Source of the DNA: Sporolactobacillus mangiferae
GTDB lineage: Bacteria; Bacillota; Bacilli; Bacillales; Sporolactobacillaceae
Length of the DNA stretch: 64,000 nt
NCBI RefSeq assembly: GCF_023336505.1
Contig: NZ_JAMAST010000004.1
Span: forward strand, 1-64,000
Direction of reading: 5' to 3'
This document shows, piece by piece, positions 28,782-38,570 of this stretch (its first letter is position 1; the number at the start of each line of letters is the position of its first letter). Made by a program: the position numbers and the translations under genes. Below the pieces are notes generated by a model. That model was not told the origin of the DNA. It saw only the letters and a program-made list of their open reading frames with translations, and did no database searches.

Positions 28782-30194
28782 ATGATTTCATTAAATATCA
28801 GTTCTGATACCAAAAAAGAGTATATATACCGCCAGATCTATAAGCAATTGAAAAAAGAAATTCTACTTCATCATTTTCTTCCGCACGAAAAGCTTCCGTC
28901 AAAACGAGAATTAGCCAAAACCTTACATATCAGCGTCAACTCAGTTAACGGAGCTTATCAGCAACTGCTGGAAGAAGGATATATCTATGCGGTCGAACGC
29001 AGCGGTTTCTATGTTGAAAAGCTGGACATACTTCCGCCTTCGCAGATTACTTCCCGCGGGCTTGATCCGGTTCTGGCGGAAGAAAAAGAATCGAAGAAAG
29101 ACTGGATTTCATTTTCACATATGTCGGCAGACCGTTCGATTTTTCCGTTCGAAAGCTGGCTCTCTTGCGAACATAAAGCATTGAAATTAAGCCGTCTTGA
29201 ATTGAATGATGATTCATCCCGATTTCCCCAGGGACTTTACTCTGTCCGCCAGACGATCGCACGTTTTCTCTCCGTTGCGCGTGGTGTCAACTGCTTTCCG
29301 GAGCAGATCGTTCTCGGCGGCAGCACACAGTTCCTTTTTTACATACTCCGCCATTTATTCGGTGAAAACACGAGGTATGCTATGGAGAATCCGGGCTATC
29401 GGCGTATGTATGAATCGTTGCGTATGGAACGTGTCCGCTTAGATACTATTCCGCTTGACCGTAAAGGCATTTCAATTGATGTGCTTAAAAGGATCAATCC
29501 CAACGTGGTTTACGTCACTCCGTCACACCAGTTTCCAACAGGAGTGGTTATGCCCATTTCACGCCGCATCCAGCTGCTGAACTGGGCTGCTGAAACTAAG
29601 GATCGCTATATTATTGAAGATGACTATGACAGTGAGTTCAAATATGAGACGGACACGATTCCTTCGCTTCAGGGCCTGGACAGTTACGGACGCGTCATTT
29701 ATTTTGGTACTTTTTCAAAATCACTCCTCCCCGGATTGCGGCTGAGTTACATGATTCTGCCACAACCACTGCTGAAAATATATCGAAAACGGTGCGGTTT
29801 CATCATGTCCACATGCAATGCAATGGGGCAATTAACTTTGCAGCAGTTTATCGATTCGGGGGAGTACAGAAAGCATATCAGGCATATGAAGCAAGTCTAT
29901 ATTAATCGTCAAAAAAAGCTGATTTACGCACTGACCAGACGCTTCGGTTCTGCCATGACCATGCACGGGGCGAACGCAGGGCTCCATTTCAACGCTGAGT
30001 TTGATACAACACGTTCGGTTCAGGAAATCGCAATGCGCGCAAAAGCGGCCAGGCTGGAACTCTATAACCTGCAGCCCTACTGTCTTGATGGCACTGATCT
30101 TTTTTCCAGACCAGCGTTCATTCTCGGATTTGCCAATCTGCCCATTGAAAAGATTGAAGAAGGCGTCGAGCGCCTTTATCGTTCCATTTTTTAA
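28782..30194 (+). CDS. MocR/GabR-type regulator
   Basis: The protein fuses an N-terminal GntR winged helix (LPSKRELAKTLHISVNSVNGAY) to a class I aminotransferase-like domain that uses PLP as sensor. The PLP lysine is in FGTFSKSLLPGLRLSYM. GabR-type proteins need GABA and PLP to activate gabT, and the divergent gabT here fits. The start is uncertain: ATG 28782 fits the family best but lies close to GAGGGAG; in-frame ATGs at 28764 and 28737 have none. A few bases before, the promoter region overlaps that of gabT. Confidence 0.85.
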   Translation: MISLNISSDTKKEYIYRQIYKQLKKEILLHHFLPHEKLPSKRELAKTLHISVNSVNGAYQQLLEEGYIYAVERSGFYVEKLDILPPSQITSRGLDPVLAEEKESKKDWISFSHMSADRSIFPFESWLSCEHKALKLSRLELNDDSSRFPQGLYSVRQTIARFLSVARGVNCFPEQIVLGGSTQFLFYILRHLFGENTRYAMENPGYRRMYESLRMERVRLDTIPLDRKGISIDVLKRINPNVVYVTPSHQFPTGVVMPISRRIQLLNWAAETKDRYIIEDDYDSEFKYETDTIPSLQGLDSYGRVIYFGTFSKSLLPGLRLSYMILPQPLLKIYRKRCGFIMSTCNAMGQLTLQQFIDSGEYRKHIRHMKQVYINRQKKLIYALTRRFGSAMTMHGANAGLHFNAEFDTTRSVQEIAMRAKAARLELYNLQPYCLDGTDLFSRPAFILGFANLPIEKIEEGVERLYRSIF

Positions 30195-30230
30195 TCGCCC
30201 CCAAAACCTGTATAATAAGGAGAAAATCTG

Positions 30231-31247
30231 ATGCCAGGCCGCAGCTCGGGGCGTGCATGCAGAGAGTTATATTACATAGAAAGAAGCAGGAATATGGAGA
30301 AAAGAAAAATAAGTGATCTGCTCGCCCAATGCTCACCGATCATTCTTGACGGCGCAATGGCAACCGAAATTGAAAAGCAAGGTATCTCGATTGACAGCGA
30401 ATTATGGTCAGCCGCCATAATCAATGAAAAGCCGGAAACCATTAAAAAAGTGCATCTGGATTATTTCAGAGCTGGCGCGGATGTCGCCACAACGAATACC
30501 TATCAGGCGACGGTGCAAGGCTTTCAGCAGAGTGGTTATACAGAGCAGGAAGCAGAGCGGTTTATAACGGAAGCCGTTCGGATTGCCATTGATGCTCGTA
30601 CAGTGTTCTGGTCCGATCTGCCACCTGAGGGGCGATCAGCTCGCCCGTATCCGCTTATTGCCGGGAGCGTCGGTCCTTACGGTGCTTATCTTGCCGACGG
30701 CTCCGAATACACAGGCGGCTATGCGCTTAATGCTGCGGGCTACCGTCAATTTCATGTTCCACGGATGCAGCTGCTGAAAAACGCCGGCATCGATCTTTTC
30801 GCATTTGAGACGATGCCGAATTTTGACGAGGCAAAAGCACTTACCAATCTTTTGCATGATGCATTTCCCGATGATGAAGCCTGGCTCTCTTTCAGTCTTG
30901 CCGATGAAGCGCGTCTTTGCGACGGTACACCGCTTACTGAAGCGGCCGCCTATTTCAACGCCTGCGAACAGATTGCCGCAATCGGTGTCAACTGCATCAA
31001 GCCGAAATGGATCGAGCCAGCCATCCGCGAGCTGCGTCAGGTCACCGATAAACCGATCATTGTCTACCCAAATTCGGGTGAACGATACAATCCGATCCGC
31101 AAGCAATGGATGATGCCGTCCAAACATCAGCTTGCTTTTAGTACCGCGTCAAAAACATGGTATCAGGCAGGCGCTTCACTGATTGGCGGCTGTTGCCGGA
31201 CGTCGCCGGATGACATTCGGCAAATTGCCGAATGGGCACGTGGTTAA
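30231..31247 (+). CDS. mmuM: Homocysteine S-methyltransferase
   Basis: MmuM methylates homocysteine to methionine using S-methylmethionine or SAM. The zinc-binding cysteines are in IGVNCIKP and, at the C-terminus, IGGCCRTSP. The fold begins with PIILDGAMATEIEKQG. Two starts compete: ATG 30231 has a very good AAGGAG site and adds 21 residues, while ATG 30294 matches the usual family N-terminus. A TATAAT at 30211-30216 would place a transcript start near 30222, removing the first ribosome site, so both starts may be used depending on the transcript. No methylmethionine permease gene is beside it. Confidence 0.85.
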   Translation: MPGRSSGRACRELYYIERSRNMEKRKISDLLAQCSPIILDGAMATEIEKQGISIDSELWSAAIINEKPETIKKVHLDYFRAGADVATTNTYQATVQGFQQSGYTEQEAERFITEAVRIAIDARTVFWSDLPPEGRSARPYPLIAGSVGPYGAYLADGSEYTGGYALNAAGYRQFHVPRMQLLKNAGIDLFAFETMPNFDEAKALTNLLHDAFPDDEAWLSFSLADEARLCDGTPLTEAAAYFNACEQIAAIGVNCIKPKWIEPAIRELRQVTDKPIIVYPNSGERYNPIRKQWMMPSKHQLAFSTASKTWYQAGASLIGGCCRTSPDDIRQIAEWARG

Positions 31248-31284
31248 ATCCCTGAAATCGCCTGACTGGTAAACTGAAACAACT

Positions 31285-31314
31285 AAAAAAACACAGGCAA
31301 GTTCCTTATGCCTG
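31285..31314 (-). terminator. Terminator of the P-type ATPase gene
   Basis: CAGGCA and TGCCTG pair around a 9-base loop; on the minus strand TGTTTTTTTAG follows. It lies just after the ATPase stop and may also serve the convergent mmuM transcript. Confidence 0.7.
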
Positions 31315-31330
31315 CGGCTTTTAATCTCAT

Positions 31331-33982
31331 TTATTTTTGGCCTGACCGTGATTTGATCCATTCATTCACGAGCAGCGGAATTAAAGCGAACACGAGCACG
31401 ATAAACCAGTCACGCAGCGTGAGCATTTGTACGTGGAATGCCGATGCAAGAAACGGAACTGATATGACGGTGAACTGCAGCACAAGGCCAAGCAGAATGG
31501 CACCGATGAGATACTTATTCGAAAAAAGGCCAACACGGAGAATCGAATGAGTGGCGCTGCGCATCGACAGTGAATAAAACAGTTGTGAGACAGCGAGCAC
31601 GACAAAGGCCATCGTCTCGGCATAAGTGAGCACGTCTTCCGGAATAGACCCGGACCACATCTGATAGCCATGCTCATTAAGCCCGAAATAGAATGCGGCC
31701 AGTGTCAGGAGACCGATCAGCAGTCCTCCTGTTAAAGCGCGCCAGGCGGCGCCACCTGCGAAAAAACTTTCTTTAGGATCGCGTGGCTTTTTCTTCATGA
31801 CGTCTTTATCCCCTAGATCAACGCCGAGCGCAATCGCCGGGAAAGTGTCAGTGATCAGATTGATCCATAAAATCTGCGTTGGCAGCAGCGGAACCGGCCA
31901 GAAAAAGAGCACGGAAGTCAAAATGGCAACGATCTCGCCGAGGTTGCAGGAGAGCAGGAAAACTACGGACTTTTTAATATTATTGTAAATATTCCGCCCT
32001 TCCCGGATCGCTGAGACGATGGTCGAGAAATTGTCATCAGTCAGGATCATATCGCTCGCGCCCTTGGATACGTCGGTACCAGTAATGCCCATTGCAACAC
32101 CGATATCTGCGCTTTTCAGCGAAGGAGCATCATTGACACCGTCACCGGTCATCGAAACGATATTGCCATGCGATTGAAAAGCCTTAACAATTTTCACCTT
32201 GTGTTCTGGCGATACACGGGAAAAGACGCGATATTGGGTAATCCCGTGATTCAATTCTTCATCGCTGAGTGCGTCAAGGTCGCTGCCGGAGATTGTCTGC
32301 GCCAGTGAATCGGCCATGCCAAGCTGCATCGCGATCGCAGCCGCCGTATGCTGATGGTCACCGGTAATCATCACGGGTGTAATCCCGGCTTCCTTAGCCT
32401 GACGGATGGAGTCTTTGACTTCAAGTCTCGGTGGATCAATCATCCCGACTAAACCGAGCACCGTGAGGCCCTTTTCCATCTCATCCGGATCGATCAGCTC
32501 ATCCGAATCTTTGTAGGCAGCACCAAGTACGCGCAGCGCCTGATCGGACATTTCTTCAGCTGCTCTTAAATAATCGGCCTTCAGTTCGTCAGTGAGCGGT
32601 ACTTTTTCCCCATTTACCAGTGCATGCGTTGCTACTTTTAAAATGCTGTCAAACGCGCCTTTCGTATGCACGCGGTATCGACTGCCTTCTTTGTTCAAAG
32701 TTGTCATCAGTTTCCGATCCGAGTCAAATGGCTTTTCCGCGACCCGTTCATGTCCCGCTTCCTGTTCACTCTTTGGCATATGATACTTTTCGCCGAGCAC
32801 AAGCAAAGCGATTTCTGTCGGATCCCCGGTGCCTTCACCGTCTGCATAAGTTGCGTCCGTACAGAGCACCATCGTCTGGATCAGTTTTTGTTCAGCCGTT
32901 TCCTGGGCTGTTGCCGTTCCCTCATCCGGCACGTCAAGAAACTTGCGATGTGTATACACATGCAGTACTGTCATTTTATTTTGTGTCAGCGTTCCGGTTT
33001 TATCTGAACAGATAATGTTCACTGAACCCAGTGTTTCAACTGCAGGGAGCCGCTTGACGATAGCGTTGATCCGCGACATCCGTGTCACGCCGAGTGCCAG
33101 CACGATCGCGACAATCGCGGGCAACCCTTCCGGAATGGCAGCAACAGCCAGGCTGATTGCAGTCAGGAACATCTCAAACAGATCCCGTCTCTGAATCAGT
33201 GCAATGACAAAAATCAGTACGCAAATCCCAATCGCAACGTAGCCCAGTGTCTTGCCGAGCTCGGCCAGACGTCTCTGAAGCGGCGTCAGGTCCGTTTCCG
33301 TTTCATCAAGACCTTTGGCAATCTTACCAATCTCCGTATTCATGCCCGTTCCGACGACCACACCTTCCGCGCGACCGTACGTAACGAGAGTCGACATAAA
33401 TGCCATGTTCGACAGATCACCAAGCGGCGTTTTCGGGTCCTCAAAACGATGCCCGGCATCTTTTTCCGAAGGTACGGATTCCCCGGTCAGCGCTGATTCT
33501 TCGATCTGCAGATTGACACTTTCAATTAAACGCAGATCCGCGGGAATATAGCGGCCCGCATCCAGCACGACAAGATCGCCGGGCACAAGATCTTTAGAAT
33601 CAATTTCGATGACGTCGCCATCCCGGCGAACCAGTGCACGCGGCGTCGTCATTTTTTGAAGTGCTTCAATTGCTTTTCCTGCCTTGAATTCCTGAAAAAC
33701 GCCAATGATCGCGTTCAAGATAACGACAAGCAGAATAATGATCGAATCTGTATATTCGCCGATCAGCACAGTGATGACTGCCGCACCAAGCAGAACGTAG
33801 ATCAGCATGTCTTTTAACTGTGCAAAAAATAAAGCAACCAGACTTTTCTTAGGCTTTCCTTTAAGTTTATTTTCTCCGTATTTCTCAAGCCTGGACGCCG
33901 CCTCCTGATGAGACAGTCCCTGCTTTCGATCCGTTTGAAGTTCGCGCAATACTTCTTCAGCATCCACAGAGAACCAATTCAC
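31331..33982 (-). CDS. Calcium-transporting P-type ATPase
   Basis: The protein of about 883 residues is a P2A-type ATPase (PMR1/SERCA-like) that pumps Ca2+, possibly Mn2+, out of the cell. It shows the actuator TGES, the ion-site helix with PEGLPAIVAIVLALG, the phosphorylated aspartate in CSDKTGTLTQNKM, the nucleotide-domain KGAFD, and the hinge TGDGVNDAPSLKSADIG. Ten hydrophobic helices can be placed. The start is GTG; of the two (33988 and 33982) the second is better spaced from AAGGGG. It stands alone. Confidence 0.92.
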   Translation of the reverse strand: MNWFSVDAEEVLRELQTDRKQGLSHQEAASRLEKYGENKLKGKPKKSLVALFFAQLKDMLIYVLLGAAVITVLIGEYTDSIIILLVVILNAIIGVFQEFKAGKAIEALQKMTTPRALVRRDGDVIEIDSKDLVPGDLVVLDAGRYIPADLRLIESVNLQIEESALTGESVPSEKDAGHRFEDPKTPLGDLSNMAFMSTLVTYGRAEGVVVGTGMNTEIGKIAKGLDETETDLTPLQRRLAELGKTLGYVAIGICVLIFVIALIQRRDLFEMFLTAISLAVAAIPEGLPAIVAIVLALGVTRMSRINAIVKRLPAVETLGSVNIICSDKTGTLTQNKMTVLHVYTHRKFLDVPDEGTATAQETAEQKLIQTMVLCTDATYADGEGTGDPTEIALLVLGEKYHMPKSEQEAGHERVAEKPFDSDRKLMTTLNKEGSRYRVHTKGAFDSILKVATHALVNGEKVPLTDELKADYLRAAEEMSDQALRVLGAAYKDSDELIDPDEMEKGLTVLGLVGMIDPPRLEVKDSIRQAKEAGITPVMITGDHQHTAAAIAMQLGMADSLAQTISGSDLDALSDEELNHGITQYRVFSRVSPEHKVKIVKAFQSHGNIVSMTGDGVNDAPSLKSADIGVAMGITGTDVSKGASDMILTDDNFSTIVSAIREGRNIYNNIKKSVVFLLSCNLGEIVAILTSVLFFWPVPLLPTQILWINLITDTFPAIALGVDLGDKDVMKKKPRDPKESFFAGGAAWRALTGGLLIGLLTLAAFYFGLNEHGYQMWSGSIPEDVLTYAETMAFVVLAVSQLFYSLSMRSATHSILRVGLFSNKYLIGAILLGLVLQFTVISVPFLASAFHVQMLTLRDWFIVLVFALIPLLVNEWIKSRSGQK

Positions 33983-33989
33983 GTGCACT

Positions 33990-34309
33990 TCACCCCTTAT
34001 CTCGCAACAAAAAACAATCTATTCATTTATCTTTACCCCAATTTCCGATCTCACAACCAGATCATCGAATTTTTTTTAGTGATTTTAACCAGTTGACTGA
34101 TTACCCTTTTTTAATGCGAATCAAAAATAAGGATTAAAGCCATGTTCAAGCTGCATGAACACAGCTTCCTGTTTCTCATCCAGTAAGGCGGCTCTTTTAT
34201 GCCGGATAATTCAGAAATCACCAGAAAACACTTGTTAGGTCTTAATTTTCAATGTTACATTTGTATTAGAATGCCTCAGTAAACAACAAACGTTCAGGAG
34301 GTGAAAAGT
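33990..34309. other. Intergenic region between the ATPase and a small membrane gene
   Basis: The region contains a weak inverted repeat, ATGTTCA and TGAACAC (34142-34162), and AT-rich DNA expected to hold promoters for both neighbours. I see no gene. Confidence 0.4.
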
Positions 34310-34519
34310 ATGACCAGCGCACCGGCATGGATCATTGCCTTACACTATTTTTTTGTCATCGTCACTTTACCAGGCGTATGCACAGCCATTTTTCGAAAAC
34401 AACGGCTGATCAATCGAACCGGGCACGGATCGCTTCCTGCGCTCTATTCCGTAGCCGGATTCCTGTATTTACTTTTCTGGTGGATACTGATCCTTCCCAA
34501 AAAAACAAGAGCAAACTGA
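34310..34519 (+). CDS. Small two-helix membrane protein of unknown function
   Basis: The 69-residue product has two hydrophobic stretches (about residues 5-25 and 43-62) and a basic loop between them. AGGAGGTGAAAAGT precedes the ATG at 34310, which is strong support for translation. I do not recognise the family. It converges on the LysE-type exporter gene. Confidence 0.6.
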   Translation: MTSAPAWIIALHYFFVIVTLPGVCTAIFRKQRLINRTGHGSLPALYSVAGFLYLLFWWILILPKKTRAN

Positions 34520-34532
34520 TGAAACCCATTCT

Positions 34533-35153
34533 CTACATAACGCCGTGCAGAAATTGAATCAATAAATATCCCCCAATCATCCACACGAGCACTGCAGATA
34601 GTTTATTTATGTAGATCATCCATTGTTTCAGCCGTTCTGTTTTACCGAGCAGCTGTCCGGTGATGGCCAGTCCGAAAAACCAGATCCACGAGACACAGAT
34701 GCAGGCTATGGCGAACGCCCATTTTTCATTACCGTCATAATTCAGTGCGTTCGTGCCGATCACACCGACTGTATCAAGTACCGCGTGCGGGTTCAGCAAG
34801 GATACGGATGCAGCAAAAAGCATTTGTCTTTTGGCAGACAGCATGTTACTGGTACCCTCTTCAGTTTCAGACGGGCTGTGCCAGATCGACCAGCCAATGA
34901 TCAACAGCAGAATACTACCGACAAGTAACAGCATTTCCTTTAAAAAAGGATGGCTTAAAAGAATCAGCGATGCGCCTTCGACTGCCAGAAGAATCAGGAA
35001 CGTATCGGACACTGCGGCTGTCAATACAGCCGGCAGACACTGCATGGCGCGTTTTGCCTGCGTACCTTGTGTAAAAATAAAAATATTTTGTGCCCCAAGC
35101 GGGAGAATCAGGCCAAGAGCAAGGACAAAACCATGAATGAGCGCGAGAAACAT
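34533..35153 (-). CDS. LysE/ArgO-family amino-acid exporter
   Basis: The 206-residue membrane protein has six hydrophobic helices and the LysE family start LALGLILPLGAQNIFIF and the SLLNPHAVLDTVGVIG stretch. LysE/ArgO proteins export basic amino acids. GGGGG lies before the ATG at 35153; earlier in-frame starts run into the promoter of the divergent gene. The divergent MocR-type regulator probably controls it. Confidence 0.88.
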   Translation of the reverse strand: MFLALIHGFVLALGLILPLGAQNIFIFTQGTQAKRAMQCLPAVLTAAVSDTFLILLAVEGASLILLSHPFLKEMLLLVGSILLLIIGWSIWHSPSETEEGTSNMLSAKRQMLFAASVSLLNPHAVLDTVGVIGTNALNYDGNEKWAFAIACICVSWIWFFGLAITGQLLGKTERLKQWMIYINKLSAVLVWMIGGYLLIQFLHGVM

Positions 35154-35243
35154 AGGACAAAACCCCCTTTTTGCTCCATTTTCATTGATCGCACGCCGCA
35201 TGTCACCAGCCAAATTTTAAAAAGCCACCCAGCCAAACAATGC

Positions 35244-35249
35244 TATAAT
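35244..35249 (+). promoter_or_regulatory. -10 box of the MocR-type gene
   Basis: TATAAT lies 35 bp before the start codon, in the 130-bp region shared with the exporter gene. A clear -35 box is not visible. Confidence 0.4.
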
Positions 35250-35283
35250 AAAAACCTGAATGACAATTATTAGGAGACTCACC

Positions 35284-36729
35284 ATGTGCTTAAATCGGCA
35301 GTCCAGCATCCCGCTCTATGAACAAGTGGTTAACTACGTTAAAGAAAAAATTCGCACGGGTCAATGGCCGGTCGGTAGTCGGCTGCCGGCTCAGCGTAAG
35401 CTTGCAGAATGGCTCAAGGTTAACCGAAGTACCATTTCCACTGCCTTTGATGAACTGGCGGCCCAGGGTCTGGTGAAAAGCGCTCACGGAAAAGGAACGG
35501 TGGTGATTAACAATACATGGGGGCTGCTGACCGATCGGAAACCAGCGAACTGGCAGCAGTTGATTGAGGCCGGGCACTATAAACCGAATCTGGCAATCAT
35601 TCAAAAAATCAATGCAGCCGAGTTTTACCCAGGAATTATCCGAATGGGAACAGGCGAGCTTTCTCCCGATCTGCTGCCAAACAGAAAAACTTCGGAGCTG
35701 CTCAAAAATCTCAATCTTCGCTCATTCTCGCTTGGCTATTGTGAGCCTAAAGGCAACCGGCAACTGAGAGAAGAAATCGCCCGCTATGTCGCCGGTTTCG
35801 GCATCCAAACCGCACCTTCATCGATTCTCATTGTGTCCGGCGCGCTTCAGGCGCTGCAGCTGATTTCCATCGGTTTGCTTGAGCGCGGCACAACTCTGCT
35901 GTTGGAGAAGCCCTCCTATCTTTATTCCGTGAACGTTTTCCAATCTTCAGGTATGCGCTTTGCCGGCATGCCAATGGATTCGGAAGGGATGTGCGTCGAC
36001 AAAATCGAAGCTTATAAGAAAAACACGCCACATTCAATGCTGTATACGATTCCAAATTTCCATAATCCGACCGGTCGTTTAATGAGTGCGGCACGCAGAA
36101 AACAGCTGCTCGCTGTATCGGCACGTGCCCGGCTGCCGATTATTGAAGATGATGTCTACCGTGAACTTTGGCTGGGCAGCCCGCCTCCTCTGCCACTGAA
36201 GGCCGATGATCATGCAGGCAACGTTCTTTACCTCGGCAGCCTGTCCAAAGCACTGAGCCCCGGTCTGCGTATCGGCTGGGTGATTGGACCTGAGCCGGTC
36301 ATTGATCGCCTTGCCGATCTGAAAATGCAAAATGACTATGGATCAAGCAATCTTTCACAGGAAATCGCCAGAGCATTTCTACATACCGGCGCATACGCTA
36401 CGCACACTGCACACACCAGGGCGCAGCTGAAAATCCGAAGAGACTATTTACTTGAACGACTGGACAGCCTGTTTGCCGATCTCGCCGAGTGGCAGGTGCC
36501 CACAGGCGGCTTTTACATTTGGCTGAAAGTGATTCCGGATATCCACGCCGCTGCTCTTTTTCAAGAAGCACTGAAACAGAATGTCCTGCTGAACCCAGGC
36601 ATCCTGTATGACCGCGATGCCGGACAATATTTACGCCTGTCCTACAGCTATGCCTCATTCGATCAAATGGACGAGGCACTGCGGACATTGAGAAGAATCA
36701 TTTTAGAGCAGAGTCAAAGATCATTCTGA
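35284..36729 (+). CDS. MocR-family regulator (GntR plus aminotransferase-like domain)
   Basis: The 481-residue protein has a GntR winged helix (LPAQRKLAEWLKVNRSTIS) and a class I aminotransferase-like domain with NPTGRLMS, IIEDDVYRELW and the PLP lysine in LGSLSKALSPGLRIGW. AGGAGACTCACC precedes ATG 35284. Such PLP-binding regulators often control the divergent gene, here an amino-acid exporter. It probably senses the exported amino acid (inference). The stop overlaps the end of the convergent TPR gene by nine bases. Confidence 0.87.
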   Translation: MCLNRQSSIPLYEQVVNYVKEKIRTGQWPVGSRLPAQRKLAEWLKVNRSTISTAFDELAAQGLVKSAHGKGTVVINNTWGLLTDRKPANWQQLIEAGHYKPNLAIIQKINAAEFYPGIIRMGTGELSPDLLPNRKTSELLKNLNLRSFSLGYCEPKGNRQLREEIARYVAGFGIQTAPSSILIVSGALQALQLISIGLLERGTTLLLEKPSYLYSVNVFQSSGMRFAGMPMDSEGMCVDKIEAYKKNTPHSMLYTIPNFHNPTGRLMSAARRKQLLAVSARARLPIIEDDVYRELWLGSPPPLPLKADDHAGNVLYLGSLSKALSPGLRIGWVIGPEPVIDRLADLKMQNDYGSSNLSQEIARAFLHTGAYATHTAHTRAQLKIRRDYLLERLDSLFADLAEWQVPTGGFYIWLKVIPDIHAAALFQEALKQNVLLNPGILYDRDAGQYLRLSYSYASFDQMDEALRTLRRIILEQSQRSF

Positions 36730-37230
36730 GGGTAGGCGATGAATCTTAAAATCGTCAAACTTATTATGAAGCGCCTGCTCAAATCCGGTAAATTTCTGTG
36801 GTGCAGCTTCTTGAAGCAGCAAATGCCCCAACATCCCGACCGCCCGTGCAGACTGGCCGTTGTCCAAAAGGATAAGACTGTAAAAGCATTGAACCACCGC
36901 ATCGTTTTTGTACTTTTCCACCGCCCGCTCAATCGTCTCTAAAGCCGCATCATGACGCCCCACATTTCGGTACGATGAGGCTAAGCAAATCAGCGCCACA
37001 CGCACATCTTCTGTGCGCATTCCGAGCTGGAGCGCTTTTTGATAATGGGGGATCGCTTCAACCTCCATACCTTGCTGGTCGAGTGCCAGGGCATAGTGCA
37101 GTTGAACCCGGCTGTCTTGGGGGAAACTGGCCATCAACGTATTGAATTTGCGCAGCCCCTGACCAATGCTACCTTGTTCAATTAAAGTACGTGCTTCTTT
37201 AATGCGAGATTCCGCGGCAAAATCCATCAT
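36721..37230 (-). CDS. Tetratricopeptide-repeat protein
   Basis: The 169-residue product consists of TPR-like helix pairs (SIGQGLRKFNTLMASFPQDSRVQLHYALALDQQG, written here in parts, has the A-x6-W/L-G-x2-Y-type spacing; AIPHYQKALQLG is clear). A role in protein-protein contacts is likely, but the partner is unknown. AAGGTTGGTGA precedes ATG 37230. The open frame extends upstream but there overlaps the next gene in another frame. It is the last of a small cluster with a membrane protein and a GNAT enzyme. Confidence 0.75.
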   Translation of the reverse strand: MMDFAAESRIKEARTLIEQGSIGQGLRKFNTLMASFPQDSRVQLHYALALDQQGMEVEAIPHYQKALQLGMRTEDVRVALICLASSYRNVGRHDAALETIERAVEKYKNDAVVQCFYSLILLDNGQSARAVGMLGHLLLQEAAPQKFTGFEQALHNKFDDFKIHRLPSE

Positions 37231-37268
37231 CAAATCACCAACCTTCGCAGGATTAATTCTGAAGCTGC

Positions 37269-37577
37269 TCAGTTTCTCACGTTTGGAAAAGGAGTAATCC
37301 AAATAAAAGTATAAGACCAGAAAATAAATGACAAAAATTGATTGTGCAAATGACTCATAGCAGAACTCGTTCGTTTTCTGCCCCACTTTTTCCAAAAATA
37401 GACCGTTGCTACAATGATAAACAGAGTCGGTGCTAATTCGGGGATAGTAAGAAAAAGTGACAGGTCGCCCATAAAAAACAATAATTCGGCAATACATACG
37501 ATCAAAAGCATATAGAGATGACGGCATTTATAGAGACAAATCCTCAGAAAATGAATAAACTTATTCATAATCCTCAT
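37269..37577 (-). CDS. Small membrane protein of unknown function
   Basis: The 102-residue protein has two or three hydrophobic segments (about residues 20-40, 42-62 and 83-95) and a basic loop with WKKWGRKR. Its ATG overlaps the stop of the upstream GNAT gene (ATGA), which supports co-translation. No family is recognised. Confidence 0.55.
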   Translation of the reverse strand: MRIMNKFIHFLRICLYKCRHLYMLLIVCIAELLFFMGDLSLFLTIPELAPTLFIIVATVYFWKKWGRKRTSSAMSHLHNQFLSFIFWSYTFIWITPFPNVRN

Positions 37578-38059
37578 CCCTCTTTCTGATTTATCCAGAG
37601 TTCAAAGACATGCTGCTTTCCTTTTTTTCCTATAAAAGTTCGTCCGGTGTCACTGTAGCCCATGTGCCGATACAGACCGATGGCTGTCTGGTTCGCGGTG
37701 TTCACGGTCAAAACAATAGTCGTTCGATCAGGAAAACGCGTTTGAGCAAAAGAAACGAGTGCGTCCATAATCCGTTTGGCCAGTCCCTGTCCTCTGAATC
37801 GTATATCCAGCGAAAAAGCCCGAAACAGGAGCGCATGCTCATAGATTCCATAAATAGACTGTCGCGGAAGCTCTTCAAGAATAAAAAAACCGACAACTTT
37901 TTCTTCGTTCAAAACCATGATCGGATGCGCGTATCCATGAGCATTAAGCGACTTAATGGCATGTAACGGTGGTATGGAAAATGGAGAGGTGCCAAATTGA
38001 TAATCCTGCAGCTGGTGCATAAAAGATTCATTATATAATACTAAATCAATCGGACGCAT
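37574..38059 (-). CDS. GNAT-family N-acetyltransferase
   Basis: The 161-residue protein carries the GNAT acetyl-CoA motif RFRGQGLAKRIMDAL and the following LTVNTANQTAIGLYRHMGY. The substrate is unknown. GGGGGC lies before the ATG. It leads a short operon with the small membrane protein and the TPR protein. Confidence 0.85.
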   Translation of the reverse strand: MRPIDLVLYNESFMHQLQDYQFGTSPFSIPPLHAIKSLNAHGYAHPIMVLNEEKVVGFFILEELPRQSIYGIYEHALLFRAFSLDIRFRGQGLAKRIMDALVSFAQTRFPDRTTIVLTVNTANQTAIGLYRHMGYSDTGRTFIGKKGKQHVFELWINQKEG

Positions 38060-38109
38060 GGAATTGCCCCCATCTCAGGTTTTCTTTACATCAAAGCTTT
38101 CAATCGCTT

Positions 38110-38562
38110 TTAATAGGCGCCGTATGCATCTTCGCCTTCAAACAGAATGCGTGTAAATCCTTTTTTCGTGTACAGATGCTGAGCAATCGTATTGTCCAGA
38201 TCCACACCGACACTTAACTCCTGGTATCCGGACCGGCGCGCATAATCAATCAGGAAATCCACCAGTGCGCTACCGATTCCCTGATGCCGTTCCGATTTCT
38301 TAACCATTAACCGTGACAGATAAACCCGCCTTCCCTTAATCGTATAATCAGGATCCTGCATGTCAAAAACAAGCGATATTTCCCCGCAGAACGCTCCATC
38401 CCTGATGTAAACAAATGTGCGGCGATTTCCGTTTACTAATTGAGCATAAAATCGATCGGCTAACGATTGAGGTATTTTTTGGTCCCAAATGGCAATGCAC
38501 TGACTGAATTGCTCCGGTCTGATTTGAATTATTGCAGGATTCAATTCTGTAAAATCCACCAT
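38110..38562 (-). CDS. GNAT-family N-acetyltransferase
   Basis: The 150-residue protein has the acetyl-CoA site SERHQGIGSALVDFLIDYA and VDLDNTIAQHLYTKKGF. The substrate is unknown. It lies 50 bp upstream of the other GNAT gene in the same direction. Confidence 0.83.
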   Translation of the reverse strand: MVDFTELNPAIIQIRPEQFSQCIAIWDQKIPQSLADRFYAQLVNGNRRTFVYIRDGAFCGEISLVFDMQDPDYTIKGRRVYLSRLMVKKSERHQGIGSALVDFLIDYARRSGYQELSVGVDLDNTIAQHLYTKKGFTRILFEGEDAYGAY

Positions 38563-38570
38563 TCAAAACA

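Noticed and set aside
36721-37527. Longer version of the TPR protein
   Set aside because: The extension overlaps the small membrane protein gene in another frame and is not TPR-like.
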